From the NCBI GenBank assembly GCA_050946255.1, contig JBMNUL010000041.1, positions 1 through 17,850 of the forward strand: a DNA stretch of 17,850 nt, read 5' to 3'. A program made the position numbers and the translations under genes. The notes beneath the pieces were generated by a model, which was given only the letters and a program-made list of their open reading frames with translations, was not told the DNA's origin and did not search any database. Shown here piece after piece: positions 6,588 through 14,672 of the stretch (the first letter of the stretch is position 1; each line of letters opens with the position of its first letter). Source of the stretch: JBMNUL01 sp050946255. GTDB taxonomy: Bacteria > Actinomycetota > Coriobacteriia > Coriobacteriales > CADBOM01.

Positions 6588-8801
6588 TTGGAAAACAACA
6601 AGGCTAACAGGTCGCGAATCATCTACACGATCCTCATCCTGACGTTTATCTTCGTGCTGATGTTCCAGTTCTTCAATGCCAGCACGCCGCAGACGGAGAG
6701 CCTGTCCACCAGCGAGTTTGTCGCTGCTGTGGAAGAGGATAGGGCAGTCGAGGTCAACTATACGGCGAGTTCCGGAGTGATCAACGGAACTTATCGCAAG
6801 GAAGGCTCCTCCTCTACCTCGACTCCAGTGGAATTCACGTCGACGTATGTTGGCGAGGAATCGCTCAACGAGTTGATGGCTGCGCATCCGAACATCAAGT
6901 ACAACGTCGATGTATCGTCCAACAGCGTCTGGATAACGCTTCTCACCACGATTCTGCCGCTCATCATCATAATCGTGGTCTTCTGGTTCTTCATGAGCCA
7001 GATGCAAGGCGCCAACAACAAGCAGATGCAGTTCGGCAAGACGAAGGCCCGCAAGGCCATAGAGGAGAGGCCCAAGGTCAAGTTCTCCGACGTCGCTGGA
7101 ATCGATGAGGCGGTAGAGGAGCTCAAGGAGATCCGAGACTTCCTCGCCAGTCCTCAGAAGTACGAGCGCATGGGCGCCAAGATTCCCCATGGCGTTCTGC
7201 TGGTAGGCCCTCCGGGAACAGGTAAGACCCTTCTTGCCAAGGCCGTCGCAGGCGAGGCCGGCGTTCCGTTCTTCTCGATTTCGGGTTCCGACTTCGTAGA
7301 GATGTTCGTCGGTGTGGGTGCCTCCCGTGTGCGCGACCTGTTCGACCAGGCGAAGCAGGCAGCTCCCTCGATAATCTTCATCGACGAGATCGACGCCGTG
7401 GGCCGTCAGCGTGGCGCTGGTCTTGGAGGTGGCCACGATGAGCGCGAGCAGACGCTGAACCAGCTGCTCGTCGAGATGGACGGTTTCGAGGACCATCAGG
7501 CCGTGATAATGATCGCGGCAACGAACCGCGTTGACATTCTCGACCCGGCACTTCTCCGTCCTGGACGTTTCGACAGACAGGTCGTAGTCGACAGGCCGGA
7601 CCTCAAGGGCCGCGAGCAGATCCTCAAGGTCCATTCCAAGGGCAAGCCCCTGGCATCCAACATCGACCTTTCCAAGATGGCACAGCTCACCTCTGGCTTT
7701 ACCGGAGCTGACCTCGCGAACCTCATGAACGAGGCGGCCCTTCTCGCAGCCAGGAGAAGCCATCAGACGATCACCAACGACGACATGAACGAGGCCATGG
7801 AGCGCGTCGTGGCAGGCCCTGAGCGCAAGAGCAGGATCATGACGGACCAGGAGAAGAAGACGATTGCATATCACGAGTCCGGGCACGCTCTCGTCGGGCA
7901 CATGCTGAAGCACTCCGATCCAGTGCACAAGATCTCGATCATCGCGCGCGGCCAGGCTCTTGGATATACGCTGTCCATCCCAGAAGAGGACCATTTCCTG
8001 CAGAGCAAGAACCAGATGATCGACGAGCTTGCGATGTTCTTGGGCGGGCGTGTTGCCGAGGAGGTTGCAATCGGCGACATCACCACTGGTGCGAGCAACG
8101 ACCTCGAGCGCGCGACCAAGATGGCAAAGCAGATGGTCACCCGCTACGGCATGACCGATGCGCTGGGGCACCAGGTCTACGGCGAGGCGAACCACGAGGT
8201 GTTCCTCGGCCGCGATTACGGCGCGAACCCAGATTACTCGGAGGAGACTGCGAACAAGATCGACGTCGAGGTCACCAAGCTCATGTCGAATGCGCATGAC
8301 ATGGCCTACAAGATCCTCACCGAGCACCGCAAGCAGCTCGACACTATGGCCAAGGTCCTCCTCGAGCGCGAGACCGTAGAGGGCGAGGCCGTCAAGGCAT
8401 TGCTCGACGACAAATGGGACGAGTACCTCGCACATGAGGACGAGATACTGGCCAAGAAGAAAGCTGCCGAGGCTCAGACCATCGAGGATGAGTCCAGGGG
8501 CACCAGAAGGCCAACTGCCAGGAAGGCCCCGCGCGAGCGCAGGGCAGAGGAGCAGGCCCGCAAGATCCGCGAGGCAAGTGGAGAGTACGAGCCCTTCGCT
8601 CCTCCAGAGGACGGCAGGCCAGTAGATGACGGTTACACGATCAGCAAGATCGATGACAAGGGGAAGAAGGGCGAGGGAAAAAGCTCGCCAGAGGAAGACG
8701 GTCAGTACGAAATGCCAACGGAGGACGGGAGCTCATTCGATGATTCCCCAACCATCGATGATTCTTCCAAATCGGATGACGATTCGGATGACCGCCGCTA
8801 G
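6588..8801 (+). CDS. ftsH: ATP-dependent zinc metalloprotease FtsH
   Basis: Membrane-anchored AAA+ protease that degrades misfolded membrane proteins and short-lived regulators. The 737-residue protein has a first membrane helix (about 11-30), a short extracytoplasmic domain and a second helix (about 115-137). The AAA domain follows, with Walker A GPPGTGKT (207-214), Walker B IIFIDEID (262-269), a pore loop including FVEMFVGVG and the second region of homology ending RPGRFDR (324-330). The zinc site HESGH is at 429-433, and the third ligand is D505 in GASNDLERAT. From about 620 there is a long charged tail, ending in a Ser/Asp-rich stretch, that most FtsH proteins lack. The start is TTG at 6588, with GGAG 7 nt upstream. 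folE begins 21 nt after the stop. Confidence 0.96.
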   Translation: MENNKANRSRIIYTILILTFIFVLMFQFFNASTPQTESLSTSEFVAAVEEDRAVEVNYTASSGVINGTYRKEGSSSTSTPVEFTSTYVGEESLNELMAAHPNIKYNVDVSSNSVWITLLTTILPLIIIIVVFWFFMSQMQGANNKQMQFGKTKARKAIEERPKVKFSDVAGIDEAVEELKEIRDFLASPQKYERMGAKIPHGVLLVGPPGTGKTLLAKAVAGEAGVPFFSISGSDFVEMFVGVGASRVRDLFDQAKQAAPSIIFIDEIDAVGRQRGAGLGGGHDEREQTLNQLLVEMDGFEDHQAVIMIAATNRVDILDPALLRPGRFDRQVVVDRPDLKGREQILKVHSKGKPLASNIDLSKMAQLTSGFTGADLANLMNEAALLAARRSHQTITNDDMNEAMERVVAGPERKSRIMTDQEKKTIAYHESGHALVGHMLKHSDPVHKISIIARGQALGYTLSIPEEDHFLQSKNQMIDELAMFLGGRVAEEVAIGDITTGASNDLERATKMAKQMVTRYGMTDALGHQVYGEANHEVFLGRDYGANPDYSEETANKIDVEVTKLMSNAHDMAYKILTEHRKQLDTMAKVLLERETVEGEAVKALLDDKWDEYLAHEDEILAKKKAAEAQTIEDESRGTRRPTARKAPRERRAEEQARKIREASGEYEPFAPPEDGRPVDDGYTISKIDDKGKKGEGKSSPEEDGQYEMPTEDGSSFDDSPTIDDSSKSDDDSDDRR

Positions 8802-8822
8802 GTGTGTCAGGAGACTAGGAAA

Positions 8823-9419
8823 ATGGACAACGATACCCAGGAGTACGTAGACCACGAGAAAGTCGAGAAGGCAGTGAGGATGATTCTCGAGGCTATCGGG
8901 GAAGATCCCGATCGAGAAGGCCTCAAGAAGACCCCCGCAAGGGTTGCTCGAATGTACGAGGAAGTCTTCGCTGGTATGCATCAGGATCCTGCCTCGTACT
9001 TCGAGACGATGTTCGATGAGAACCATCAGGAGATGGTGCTTGTAAAGGACATCCCGGTTTACTCGATGTGCGAGCATCATCTTGTGCCGTTTTTCGGCAA
9101 GGCCTTCGTCGCGTATGTCCCTGGAGACTCGGGAAAGGTCTGCGGCCTCTCGAAGATCGCCAGACTCGTCGACTGCTACGCCAAGCGTCCGCAGGTCCAG
9201 GAGAGGATGACCTCCCAGATCGCGGATACCCTCATGGATGTCCTCGATGCATCTGGAGTCATGGTCATCATCGAATGCGAGCACATGTGCATGTCCATGC
9301 GCGGCGTCAAGAAGCCGGGCACCACTACCACCACTAGCGCAGTGCGCGGCACGTTCAAGACCAATTCCACCACCAGGGCCGAGGCCATGAACCACATCTA
9401 CGGTCAGAGGCTCGTGTAA
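8823..9419 (+). CDS. folE: GTP cyclohydrolase I
   Basis: First enzyme of folate synthesis, turning GTP into 7,8-dihydroneopterin triphosphate. The 198-residue protein carries the family signatures CEHHLVPFFGKAFVAYVP (83-100), GLSKIARLVDCYAKRPQVQE (108-127), HMCMSMRGVKKPG (154-166) and a T-rich segment before SAVRG. Expected zinc ligands are C83, H86 and C156, and all are present. The open frame extends to a GTG at 8802, but ATG 8823 is chosen because AGGAG (8809-8813) lies 9 nt in front of it. It sits 21 nt after ftsH and 13 nt before the folP-folK fusion, so the three are probably one transcript. Confidence 0.95.
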   Translation: MDNDTQEYVDHEKVEKAVRMILEAIGEDPDREGLKKTPARVARMYEEVFAGMHQDPASYFETMFDENHQEMVLVKDIPVYSMCEHHLVPFFGKAFVAYVPGDSGKVCGLSKIARLVDCYAKRPQVQERMTSQIADTLMDVLDASGVMVIIECEHMCMSMRGVKKPGTTTTTSAVRGTFKTNSTTRAEAMNHIYGQRLV

Positions 9420-9432
9420 GAAAGCGATATAG

Positions 9433-10917
9433 ATGATTTCTGGAAATCTCTTCACCAGACCGTCCGCACCGATTTGGAATGCAGGCGGCAGGAGACTTGT
9501 GCTCTCTCGTCCCCAGATCATGGGGATATTGAACGTCACCCCAGACTCGTTCTCAGACGGCGGTCTTCACAACGAGGCACCGGATGCAATCGCCTTTGCT
9601 CACGAGATGCTAGAGCAGGGGGCCGACATCATCGATGTAGGGGGAGAGTCCACGAGGCCTGGTGCCGATGCCGTTTCGGTATCCGAGGAGCTTTCGAGGG
9701 TTCTTCCCGTGGTCGGCGAGCTGGCGGACCAGGGTGTTTGCGTCTCGATCGACACCTATCACCCAGAAGTCGCTGCGGAATGCCTCGATGCCGGGGCGCT
9801 CATAATCAACGACATATCCGGGTTCTCCGACCAGCGAATGATCGAGCTTGCTGCCGACAGCGGTGCCGGAGTGATCCCGATGCACATGGCGGGAAGCCCA
9901 AAGAACATGCAGAAGGACCCACGCTACGACGATGCCGTGGGCGAGATCCGCTCTTACCTGCTCGACGTGGCTGCCAAGCTCGAGGAGGCGGGTGTGAGCC
10001 GCGATCGCATATGCATCGATCCGGGCCCGGGCTTTGGGAAGAACGTCCGCCACAACATGCAGCTACTCGCGGGAATGCAGCAGCTCTCCACGCTGGGATA
10101 CCCGCTGATAGCCGCATTTTCCCGCAAGACCTCGCTCGGCAAGGTTACCGGGGTCGAGAAGGCGTCCGACAGGATCCTCTCCTCTGTGGCGGCATCGGTC
10201 TTGTCTTATTGCGGTGGCGCAAGGATTTTCCGCGTTCACGACGTTGCGCAGACCGTGGAGGAGCTCAAGGTCGCATCCAATGCAGCCTTTGCGCAGTTTG
10301 CAGAAGAAGACGGCGGGTTCTCAACGATGCTCCCTGGCAAGCGCGCAATCGTTGCCCTCGGGTCCAACATCGGCGACCCGGTGGCAAACATCGTCGAGGC
10401 CACGGCTAAGATCGATTCGATGCCAAAGACCCGGGTCATCAGGTCCAGCTCGATATTCCGCACCGAGCCCGCCTACTACGAGGATCAGGACACATTCGCC
10501 AACTCGGTTGTCTGGGTGCAGACCGAGCTCTCGCCCGACGACCTTCTCACCGAGCTGTTCAAGATAGAGGACGAGTTCCACCGCGTGAGGAAGATTCCCA
10601 ACGGCCCTCGCACCCTCGACCTGGATGTGCTCGATTATCAGGGTGTCGTGAGCGACGACCCGCGGCTGATACTTCCTCATCCGAGGATTCTCGAACGCGA
10701 TTTCACCGTGACCCCGATCCTCGAGCTGGAGCAGTTCATGCTCGACGAGATGGAGCCGTACGTGTTCTCCGAGAATGTCACAGAACCCGGAAACCGCGCA
10801 GAAGGGGATGCCTCCGTTGGAGGCTTCAAGCTTGCGGATGGGAAAAGGGTCGTGAGCGACGGAGTGCAGTACGGGAAGATTCTGGAGCGGCTTCTCGACT
10901 CGGATTCCGTCATATAA
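9433..10917 (+). CDS. folP-folK: Fused dihydropteroate synthase / HPPK (FolP-FolK)
   Basis: A bifunctional folate enzyme of 494 residues. The N-terminal part (about 25-285) is dihydropteroate synthase, which joins p-aminobenzoate to the pterin pyrophosphate. It shows IMGILNVTPDSFSDGG (29-44), DVGGESTRPGA, IDTYHPEV, INDISGF, a PMHMAGSPKNMQ segment, ICIDPGPGFGK (193-203), FSRKTSLGK (229-237) and RVHD (267-270). The C-terminal part (about 303-440) is HPPK (6-hydroxymethyl-dihydropterin pyrophosphokinase), with AIVALGSNIGDP (305-316), RSSSIFRTEP, GPRTLDLDVL (391-400) and LPHPRILERDF (414-424). About 50 extra C-terminal residues are unassigned. The two activities catalyse consecutive steps. The usual folB is absent from the window. 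The ribosome binding site is weak (AAGAAAG), in keeping with the short 13-nt gap after folE. Confidence 0.94.
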   Translation: MISGNLFTRPSAPIWNAGGRRLVLSRPQIMGILNVTPDSFSDGGLHNEAPDAIAFAHEMLEQGADIIDVGGESTRPGADAVSVSEELSRVLPVVGELADQGVCVSIDTYHPEVAAECLDAGALIINDISGFSDQRMIELAADSGAGVIPMHMAGSPKNMQKDPRYDDAVGEIRSYLLDVAAKLEEAGVSRDRICIDPGPGFGKNVRHNMQLLAGMQQLSTLGYPLIAAFSRKTSLGKVTGVEKASDRILSSVAASVLSYCGGARIFRVHDVAQTVEELKVASNAAFAQFAEEDGGFSTMLPGKRAIVALGSNIGDPVANIVEATAKIDSMPKTRVIRSSSIFRTEPAYYEDQDTFANSVVWVQTELSPDDLLTELFKIEDEFHRVRKIPNGPRTLDLDVLDYQGVVSDDPRLILPHPRILERDFTVTPILELEQFMLDEMEPYVFSENVTEPGNRAEGDASVGGFKLADGKRVVSDGVQYGKILERLLDSDSVI

Positions 10918-10958
10918 ATCAATCTGGGCATGGGGATTGCTGGCGATTTACAATTCCG

Positions 10959-10991
10959 TGGCCAATACCTCTCGAATAACCTAAACTTAGG
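10959..10991 (+). promoter_or_regulatory. Possible panB promoter with overlapping palindrome
   Basis: In the 131-nt gap before panB, TGGCCA (10959-10964) and TAAACT (10982-10987) are 17 nt apart, each matching four of six consensus bases. The second overlaps a perfect inverted repeat CCTAA-AC-TTAGG (10980-10991), which could be a regulator site. The support is weak. Confidence 0.25.
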
Positions 10992-11048
10992 AGCAGGCTG
11001 CGATGGCATTTTCAGAAGCCCGCTTCGTCTGAATCAGAGGTGATTTGC

Positions 11049-11939
11049 ATGGCCGGCAGGAACACTATGGACATCTTCGCCAAAGCGAAGAAGGACCGCC
11101 GCAAGATAACCATGGTCACATGCTACGACTACAGCATGGCCAGAATCGTGGACACTACCGATATAGATGCCATCTTGATTGGCGACTCAATAGGCATGAC
11201 CATGCTCGGATACGACTCCACCTTGCCTGTGACGATGGACGACATGGTGAGGGCAACTCAGGCGGTGGTCCGGGGAACCACGAAACCCCTGATCGTCGCC
11301 GATATGCCGTTCATGAGCTATCAGGCTTCCTTCGAGGAGGGCATGCACAATGCGGCGCGCTTCCTGAAGGAGGCGGGAGCCAATGCCGTGAAGATCGAGG
11401 GTGCGACTCCGGCAACTCTGATGCTCATCAGGGAGCTCGTGGACCACGGGATCCCGGTGATCGGGCACTTGGGCCTCACCCCACAGTCGGTCAACGAATT
11501 TGGCGGCTACAAGACACAGGCCAAGGAGACACAGGACATAGCCGAGCTCCTCCTGGCGTGCGAGCACTATGTCGAAGCCGGTGTGAAGGCCACAGTGCTG
11601 GAGTGCATCCCCGCCGAGCTCGGAAAGCACATCACGCTCACCTTCCCGTTTGCGACGATCGGCATCGGCGCTGGTCCCGATTGCGATGGGGAGATCCAGG
11701 TTCTCCAGGATGTGCTTGGAATCAGCTCCCGCAACCCAAAGCACAGCACCAAGTTCATCGAAGGTGCGGAGATCATCGGCAACGCCCTCAGAGATTACGA
11801 TGCGGCCGTGAAGGGCAAGACGTTCCCAACGGGCGACAACTCGTCCCACATCGACGAGCAGGCGATTTCCGATGCAGAGGACTATCTCGACGGAATGTAC
11901 GATTCATACGACGACTCCGATGACTACCTCGACAACTAG
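11049..11939 (+). CDS. panB: 3-methyl-2-oxobutanoate hydroxymethyltransferase PanB
   Basis: Adds a hydroxymethyl group from methylene-tetrahydrofolate to alpha-ketoisovalerate, the first committed step to pantothenate and coenzyme A. The 296-residue protein shows VTCYDYSMARIVD near the N-terminus, LIGDSIGMTMLGYDSTLPVT, DMPFMSYQ, AVKIEG, VIGHLGLTPQSVNEFGGYK, the ECIPAELGKHIT region and IGIGAGPDCDGEIQVLQDVL. The start is ATG 11049 because AGAGGTGA lies directly upstream at good spacing. A GTG three codons earlier is less likely. The C-terminus carries an acidic, tyrosine- and aspartate-rich tail of about 30 residues beyond the usual end. Its substrate cofactor comes from the folate pathway encoded just upstream. 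Its end overlaps rsmI. No panC or panD is in the window. Confidence 0.95.
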   Translation: MAGRNTMDIFAKAKKDRRKITMVTCYDYSMARIVDTTDIDAILIGDSIGMTMLGYDSTLPVTMDDMVRATQAVVRGTTKPLIVADMPFMSYQASFEEGMHNAARFLKEAGANAVKIEGATPATLMLIRELVDHGIPVIGHLGLTPQSVNEFGGYKTQAKETQDIAELLLACEHYVEAGVKATVLECIPAELGKHITLTFPFATIGIGAGPDCDGEIQVLQDVLGISSRNPKHSTKFIEGAEIIGNALRDYDAAVKGKTFPTGDNSSHIDEQAISDAEDYLDGMYDSYDDSDDYLDN

Positions 11940-12828
11940 TGGAAACGCCGCCAATGGGAGTTCTGGCGAGCTTCTGATCTGCGCCACACCAATAGGCAAT
12001 CTGGGCGATGTCACCTCAAGGCTCCTAGACGCCTTCGATTCGTGTGACGTGATATATGCCGAGGACACCAGGGTGGCGCGGAGGCTCCTGTCTCACTTCG
12101 GCATGAGCTCTCCGGTGGTGAGATGCGACGAGAACGTCATCTCGGAGAAGGTCCCTGAGGTCTGCGAGAGGGTGCTCTCCGGACAGAGGGTGGTTTTCGT
12201 TTCCGATGCGGGGATGCCCTGCATCAGCGATCCCGGTCAGAAGCTGGTCGCGGCATTTCGAGAGCGGGGGCTCCCGATGACGGTGCTGCCCGGGGCATCG
12301 GCTGCGGTTACTGCCGTGGCAGGATGCGGGTTTCCGGGCAAGGCATATTACTTCGGGGGGTTCCTCCCGCGCAAAGCCGGAGAGCGGGTGCGGGTGCTGG
12401 AGGGGCTGGCAGACCTCGACGCCATGCTCGTTTTCTACGAGTCCAACCATCGCACCGCCGATACTCTCAGGGCGATAGCGAAGGTGTTTCCCAAGAGGCG
12501 GGTCTGCATGGCCCGCGAGCTCACCAAGGTTCACGAGGAATACGCCGTGATGCTCGCAGCAGAACTTGCGGACATGGTCGACTCCCGCGAGGGAGGTCTC
12601 AAGGGTGAGGTCGTGCTCGTGATAGAGCCGCCGGTTGAGGTCGAGGGGGAGATCGACCCCGAGAGCCTTCAGGAGGCTATCACCGAGAAGGCGCGGGAAC
12701 TCTCTCTGCAGGAAGGGATGACCAGTCCCAAGATCGCCAAGCAGCTCGTCGCCATTTTCGGGATATCCCGCGATGAGGCCTATGAAGTGGCTCGCTCGTG
12801 CAATAGAAACGCAAGGCGGGGCAGCTAG
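11920..12828 (+). CDS. rsmI: 16S rRNA (cytidine-1402-2'-O)-methyltransferase RsmI
   Basis: SAM-dependent tetrapyrrole-methylase-fold enzyme that 2'-O-methylates C1402 of 16S rRNA in the decoding centre. Visible motifs are LLICATPIGNLGDVTSRLL (residues 18-36), IYAEDTRVARRLL (45-57), VSDAGMPCISDPGQ (94-107), LPGASAAVTA (123-132), YYFGGFLPRK (143-152) and the strong ARELTKVHEE (198-207). The start is uncertain. ATG 11920 overlaps the last 20 nt of panB and lacks a clear Shine-Dalgarno, giving a Ser/Thr/Asn-rich leader of about 17 residues before the domain. An upstream frame to 11872 looks non-coding. Translation is probably coupled to panB. In Bacillus rsmI also lies close upstream of metG. Confidence 0.93.
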   Translation: MTTSTTSGNAANGSSGELLICATPIGNLGDVTSRLLDAFDSCDVIYAEDTRVARRLLSHFGMSSPVVRCDENVISEKVPEVCERVLSGQRVVFVSDAGMPCISDPGQKLVAAFRERGLPMTVLPGASAAVTAVAGCGFPGKAYYFGGFLPRKAGERVRVLEGLADLDAMLVFYESNHRTADTLRAIAKVFPKRRVCMARELTKVHEEYAVMLAAELADMVDSREGGLKGEVVLVIEPPVEVEGEIDPESLQEAITEKARELSLQEGMTSPKIAKQLVAIFGISRDEAYEVARSCNRNARRGS

Positions 12829-13030
12829 GTTGTAAAATGTTTAAACGGCCGAGTTTGGAGCCAGGCCAATATCGAACCGGGCGAGAGCCGACCTTGTAGG
12901 AATAGACAGAGAGCCCTTCCGACATATCCGCAGCTCAAAGCGGAGCAGAGAAAGCCGGACCGAGAACAGGGCCCGCGAGAAAACCGTCTTTGAAAATTCC
13001 CTTGTAGCATCGAGGGGGAACGGGGAAACG
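12829..13030 (+). promoter_or_regulatory. Long leader of metG with possible RNA structure
   Basis: A 202-nt gap with no gene. Nested complementary arms are visible: GCCCT (12913-12917) with AGGGC (12968-12972), TCCG (12918-12921) with CGGA (12956-12959), and TCCGC (12927-12931) with GCGGA (12940-12944). I find no T-box core sequence and no SAM-riboswitch pattern, although metG would be a natural target for either. A TAAAAT at 12833-12838 could be a -10 but has no -35. The purine-rich GAGGGGG at 13012-13018 and CGGGGA just before the ATG serve as ribosome binding sites. Confidence 0.35.
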
Positions 13031-14626
13031 ATGGCAGAAAGCTTTTCTATTACCACTCCCATCTACTATGTGAACGACAAACCTCATCTGGGCACGGCAT
13101 ACACCACCGTCGCCGCCGATTCGCTTGCGAGATTCGAGCGAATGGACGGCAAGGACGTCTTCTTCCTGACCGGACTCGACGAGCATGGGCAGAAAGTGGC
13201 CGAATCTGCCGAGAAGAACGGGATGTCGCCTCAGGAATGGTGCGACATAATGGCCCCGAAGTTCGAGCAGACCTGGCGTGACCTCCTCATCACCAACGAC
13301 GATTTCATCCGCACTACCGAGCCAAGGCACATACGCGGGGTCCAGGCGTTCTGGACAGACCTCTACGAGAAGGGTTGGCTCTACAAGGCCGCCTACTCCG
13401 GTTGGTATTGCGTGCACGAGGAAACCTACTACACCGAATCCGAGGTCGTGGAGATCGATGGGCAGAAGTGCTGCCCCGAGTGCCACAGGCCTCTCCGCTA
13501 CAACGATGACGGCGAGGAGAACTGGTTCTTCAAGCTGTCAGAGTTCCAGGAGCCCCTGCTGAAGTTCTACGACGAGCACCCGGATTTCGTCCAGCCCACC
13601 ACAAGGCGAAACGAGGTGGTCTCGTTCGTCAAGGGAGGGCTCAAGGACCTCTCGATCTCGCGCACGACCTTCGATTGGGGAGTTCCGCTGCCGTTCGACG
13701 AGGGCCATGTCACCTACGTTTGGATCGACGCTCTCCTCAACTACATCACCGCCATGGGTTACGGCGGCACCGAGGAAGAGGCTGCGGAGTTCAAACGTCG
13801 CTGGCCCGTTCAGTACCACTTCGTGGGCAAGGACATCATCCGCTTCCACTGCGTTATCTGGCCTGCGATGCTGATGGCGGCAGGGCTTCCGCTTCCCCAG
13901 AAGGTCTTCGCACATGGGTTCCTCCTCACAAAGGGGGAGAAGATGTCCAAGTCCACAGGAAACGCCGTGGCTCCAGCAGACCTCGTCAAGATCTTTGGAA
14001 TCGATGCCTACCGCTACTATTTCATGACCGACGTGCAGTTTGGTGCAGACGGCTCCATTTCGATGGAGCGCATGGTTCAGGTCTACAACGCCGACCTTGC
14101 CAACACCTGGGGCAACCTCTGCTCGCGTGCGTTCAACATGGCGGTCAAGTATTTCGACGGCAAGGTCCCGCAAATCGATGCTGCCAGGTATGCACAGCTG
14201 GAGGAAGAGATGGGGAACCCCCTGCACGAGATCGTCGATGGTCTCTACGATGCATACTCCAAGGCCTTCGGAAGCGTGGACTTCTCCGGTGCCGCAGCAG
14301 AGGTGGCCAAGCTCTCGCAGCGCGCCAACGCATACATCGAGGAGTCGGCGCCCTGGAACCTCGCCAAGGACGAGTCCAAGGCAGACGAGCTCGCCTTCGT
14401 CATCTACAACACTCTGGAGGCGATAAGGATCATCGCCATCTGCTATGCCCCCTGGATGCCTGTCACATCACAGACCGCATTCGACAGCTTGGGACTTGGC
14501 GATGTGACCGCGATAACCGACCTTGAGGACCAGCTGGTGTGGGGCAAACTCCCCGCTGGGAATCTCGTGACAAAGTGCCCGCCGATGTTCCCGAGGCTGA
14601 ACCTGGACGAGCTCAGCTTGAATTAG
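13031..14626 (+). CDS. metG: Methionyl-tRNA synthetase
   Basis: Class I aminoacyl-tRNA synthetase charging tRNA(Met). The 531-residue protein begins SITTPIYYVNDKPHLGTAY, containing the HIGH-type motif HLGT (19-22), then GLDEHGQK (48-55). A connective region carries a partial zinc knuckle (C127, C148, C151). VTYVWIDALLNYITA (228-242) follows, then KMSKS (304-308) within FLLTKGEKMSKSTGNAVAP. An anticodon-binding helical domain with NTWGNLCSRAFN follows. It lacks the extra C-terminal tRNA-binding domain found in longer MetRS, so this is the short form. The ATG follows a purine-rich stretch. tatD begins 46 nt downstream, in the classic metG-tatD-rsmA order. Confidence 0.96.
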   Translation: MAESFSITTPIYYVNDKPHLGTAYTTVAADSLARFERMDGKDVFFLTGLDEHGQKVAESAEKNGMSPQEWCDIMAPKFEQTWRDLLITNDDFIRTTEPRHIRGVQAFWTDLYEKGWLYKAAYSGWYCVHEETYYTESEVVEIDGQKCCPECHRPLRYNDDGEENWFFKLSEFQEPLLKFYDEHPDFVQPTTRRNEVVSFVKGGLKDLSISRTTFDWGVPLPFDEGHVTYVWIDALLNYITAMGYGGTEEEAAEFKRRWPVQYHFVGKDIIRFHCVIWPAMLMAAGLPLPQKVFAHGFLLTKGEKMSKSTGNAVAPADLVKIFGIDAYRYYFMTDVQFGADGSISMERMVQVYNADLANTWGNLCSRAFNMAVKYFDGKVPQIDAARYAQLEEEMGNPLHEIVDGLYDAYSKAFGSVDFSGAAAEVAKLSQRANAYIEESAPWNLAKDESKADELAFVIYNTLEAIRIIAICYAPWMPVTSQTAFDSLGLGDVTAITDLEDQLVWGKLPAGNLVTKCPPMFPRLNLDELSLN

Positions 14627-14672
14627 GAAGCGGACAGCATTCGAGAACGTCGTCTGATAGAAGGAACCTCTG

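Noticed and set aside
6522..8435. 637-codon open frame on the - strand opposite ftsH
   Set aside because: Same reason: the + strand frame is an unmistakable FtsH with all catalytic motifs, and the opposite product matches nothing I know.
12829..13030. Known RNA (T-box, SAM riboswitch, RNase P, tmRNA, small SRP RNA) before metG
   Set aside because: None of the conserved core sequences of these RNAs is present, and the region is too short for RNase P or tmRNA.
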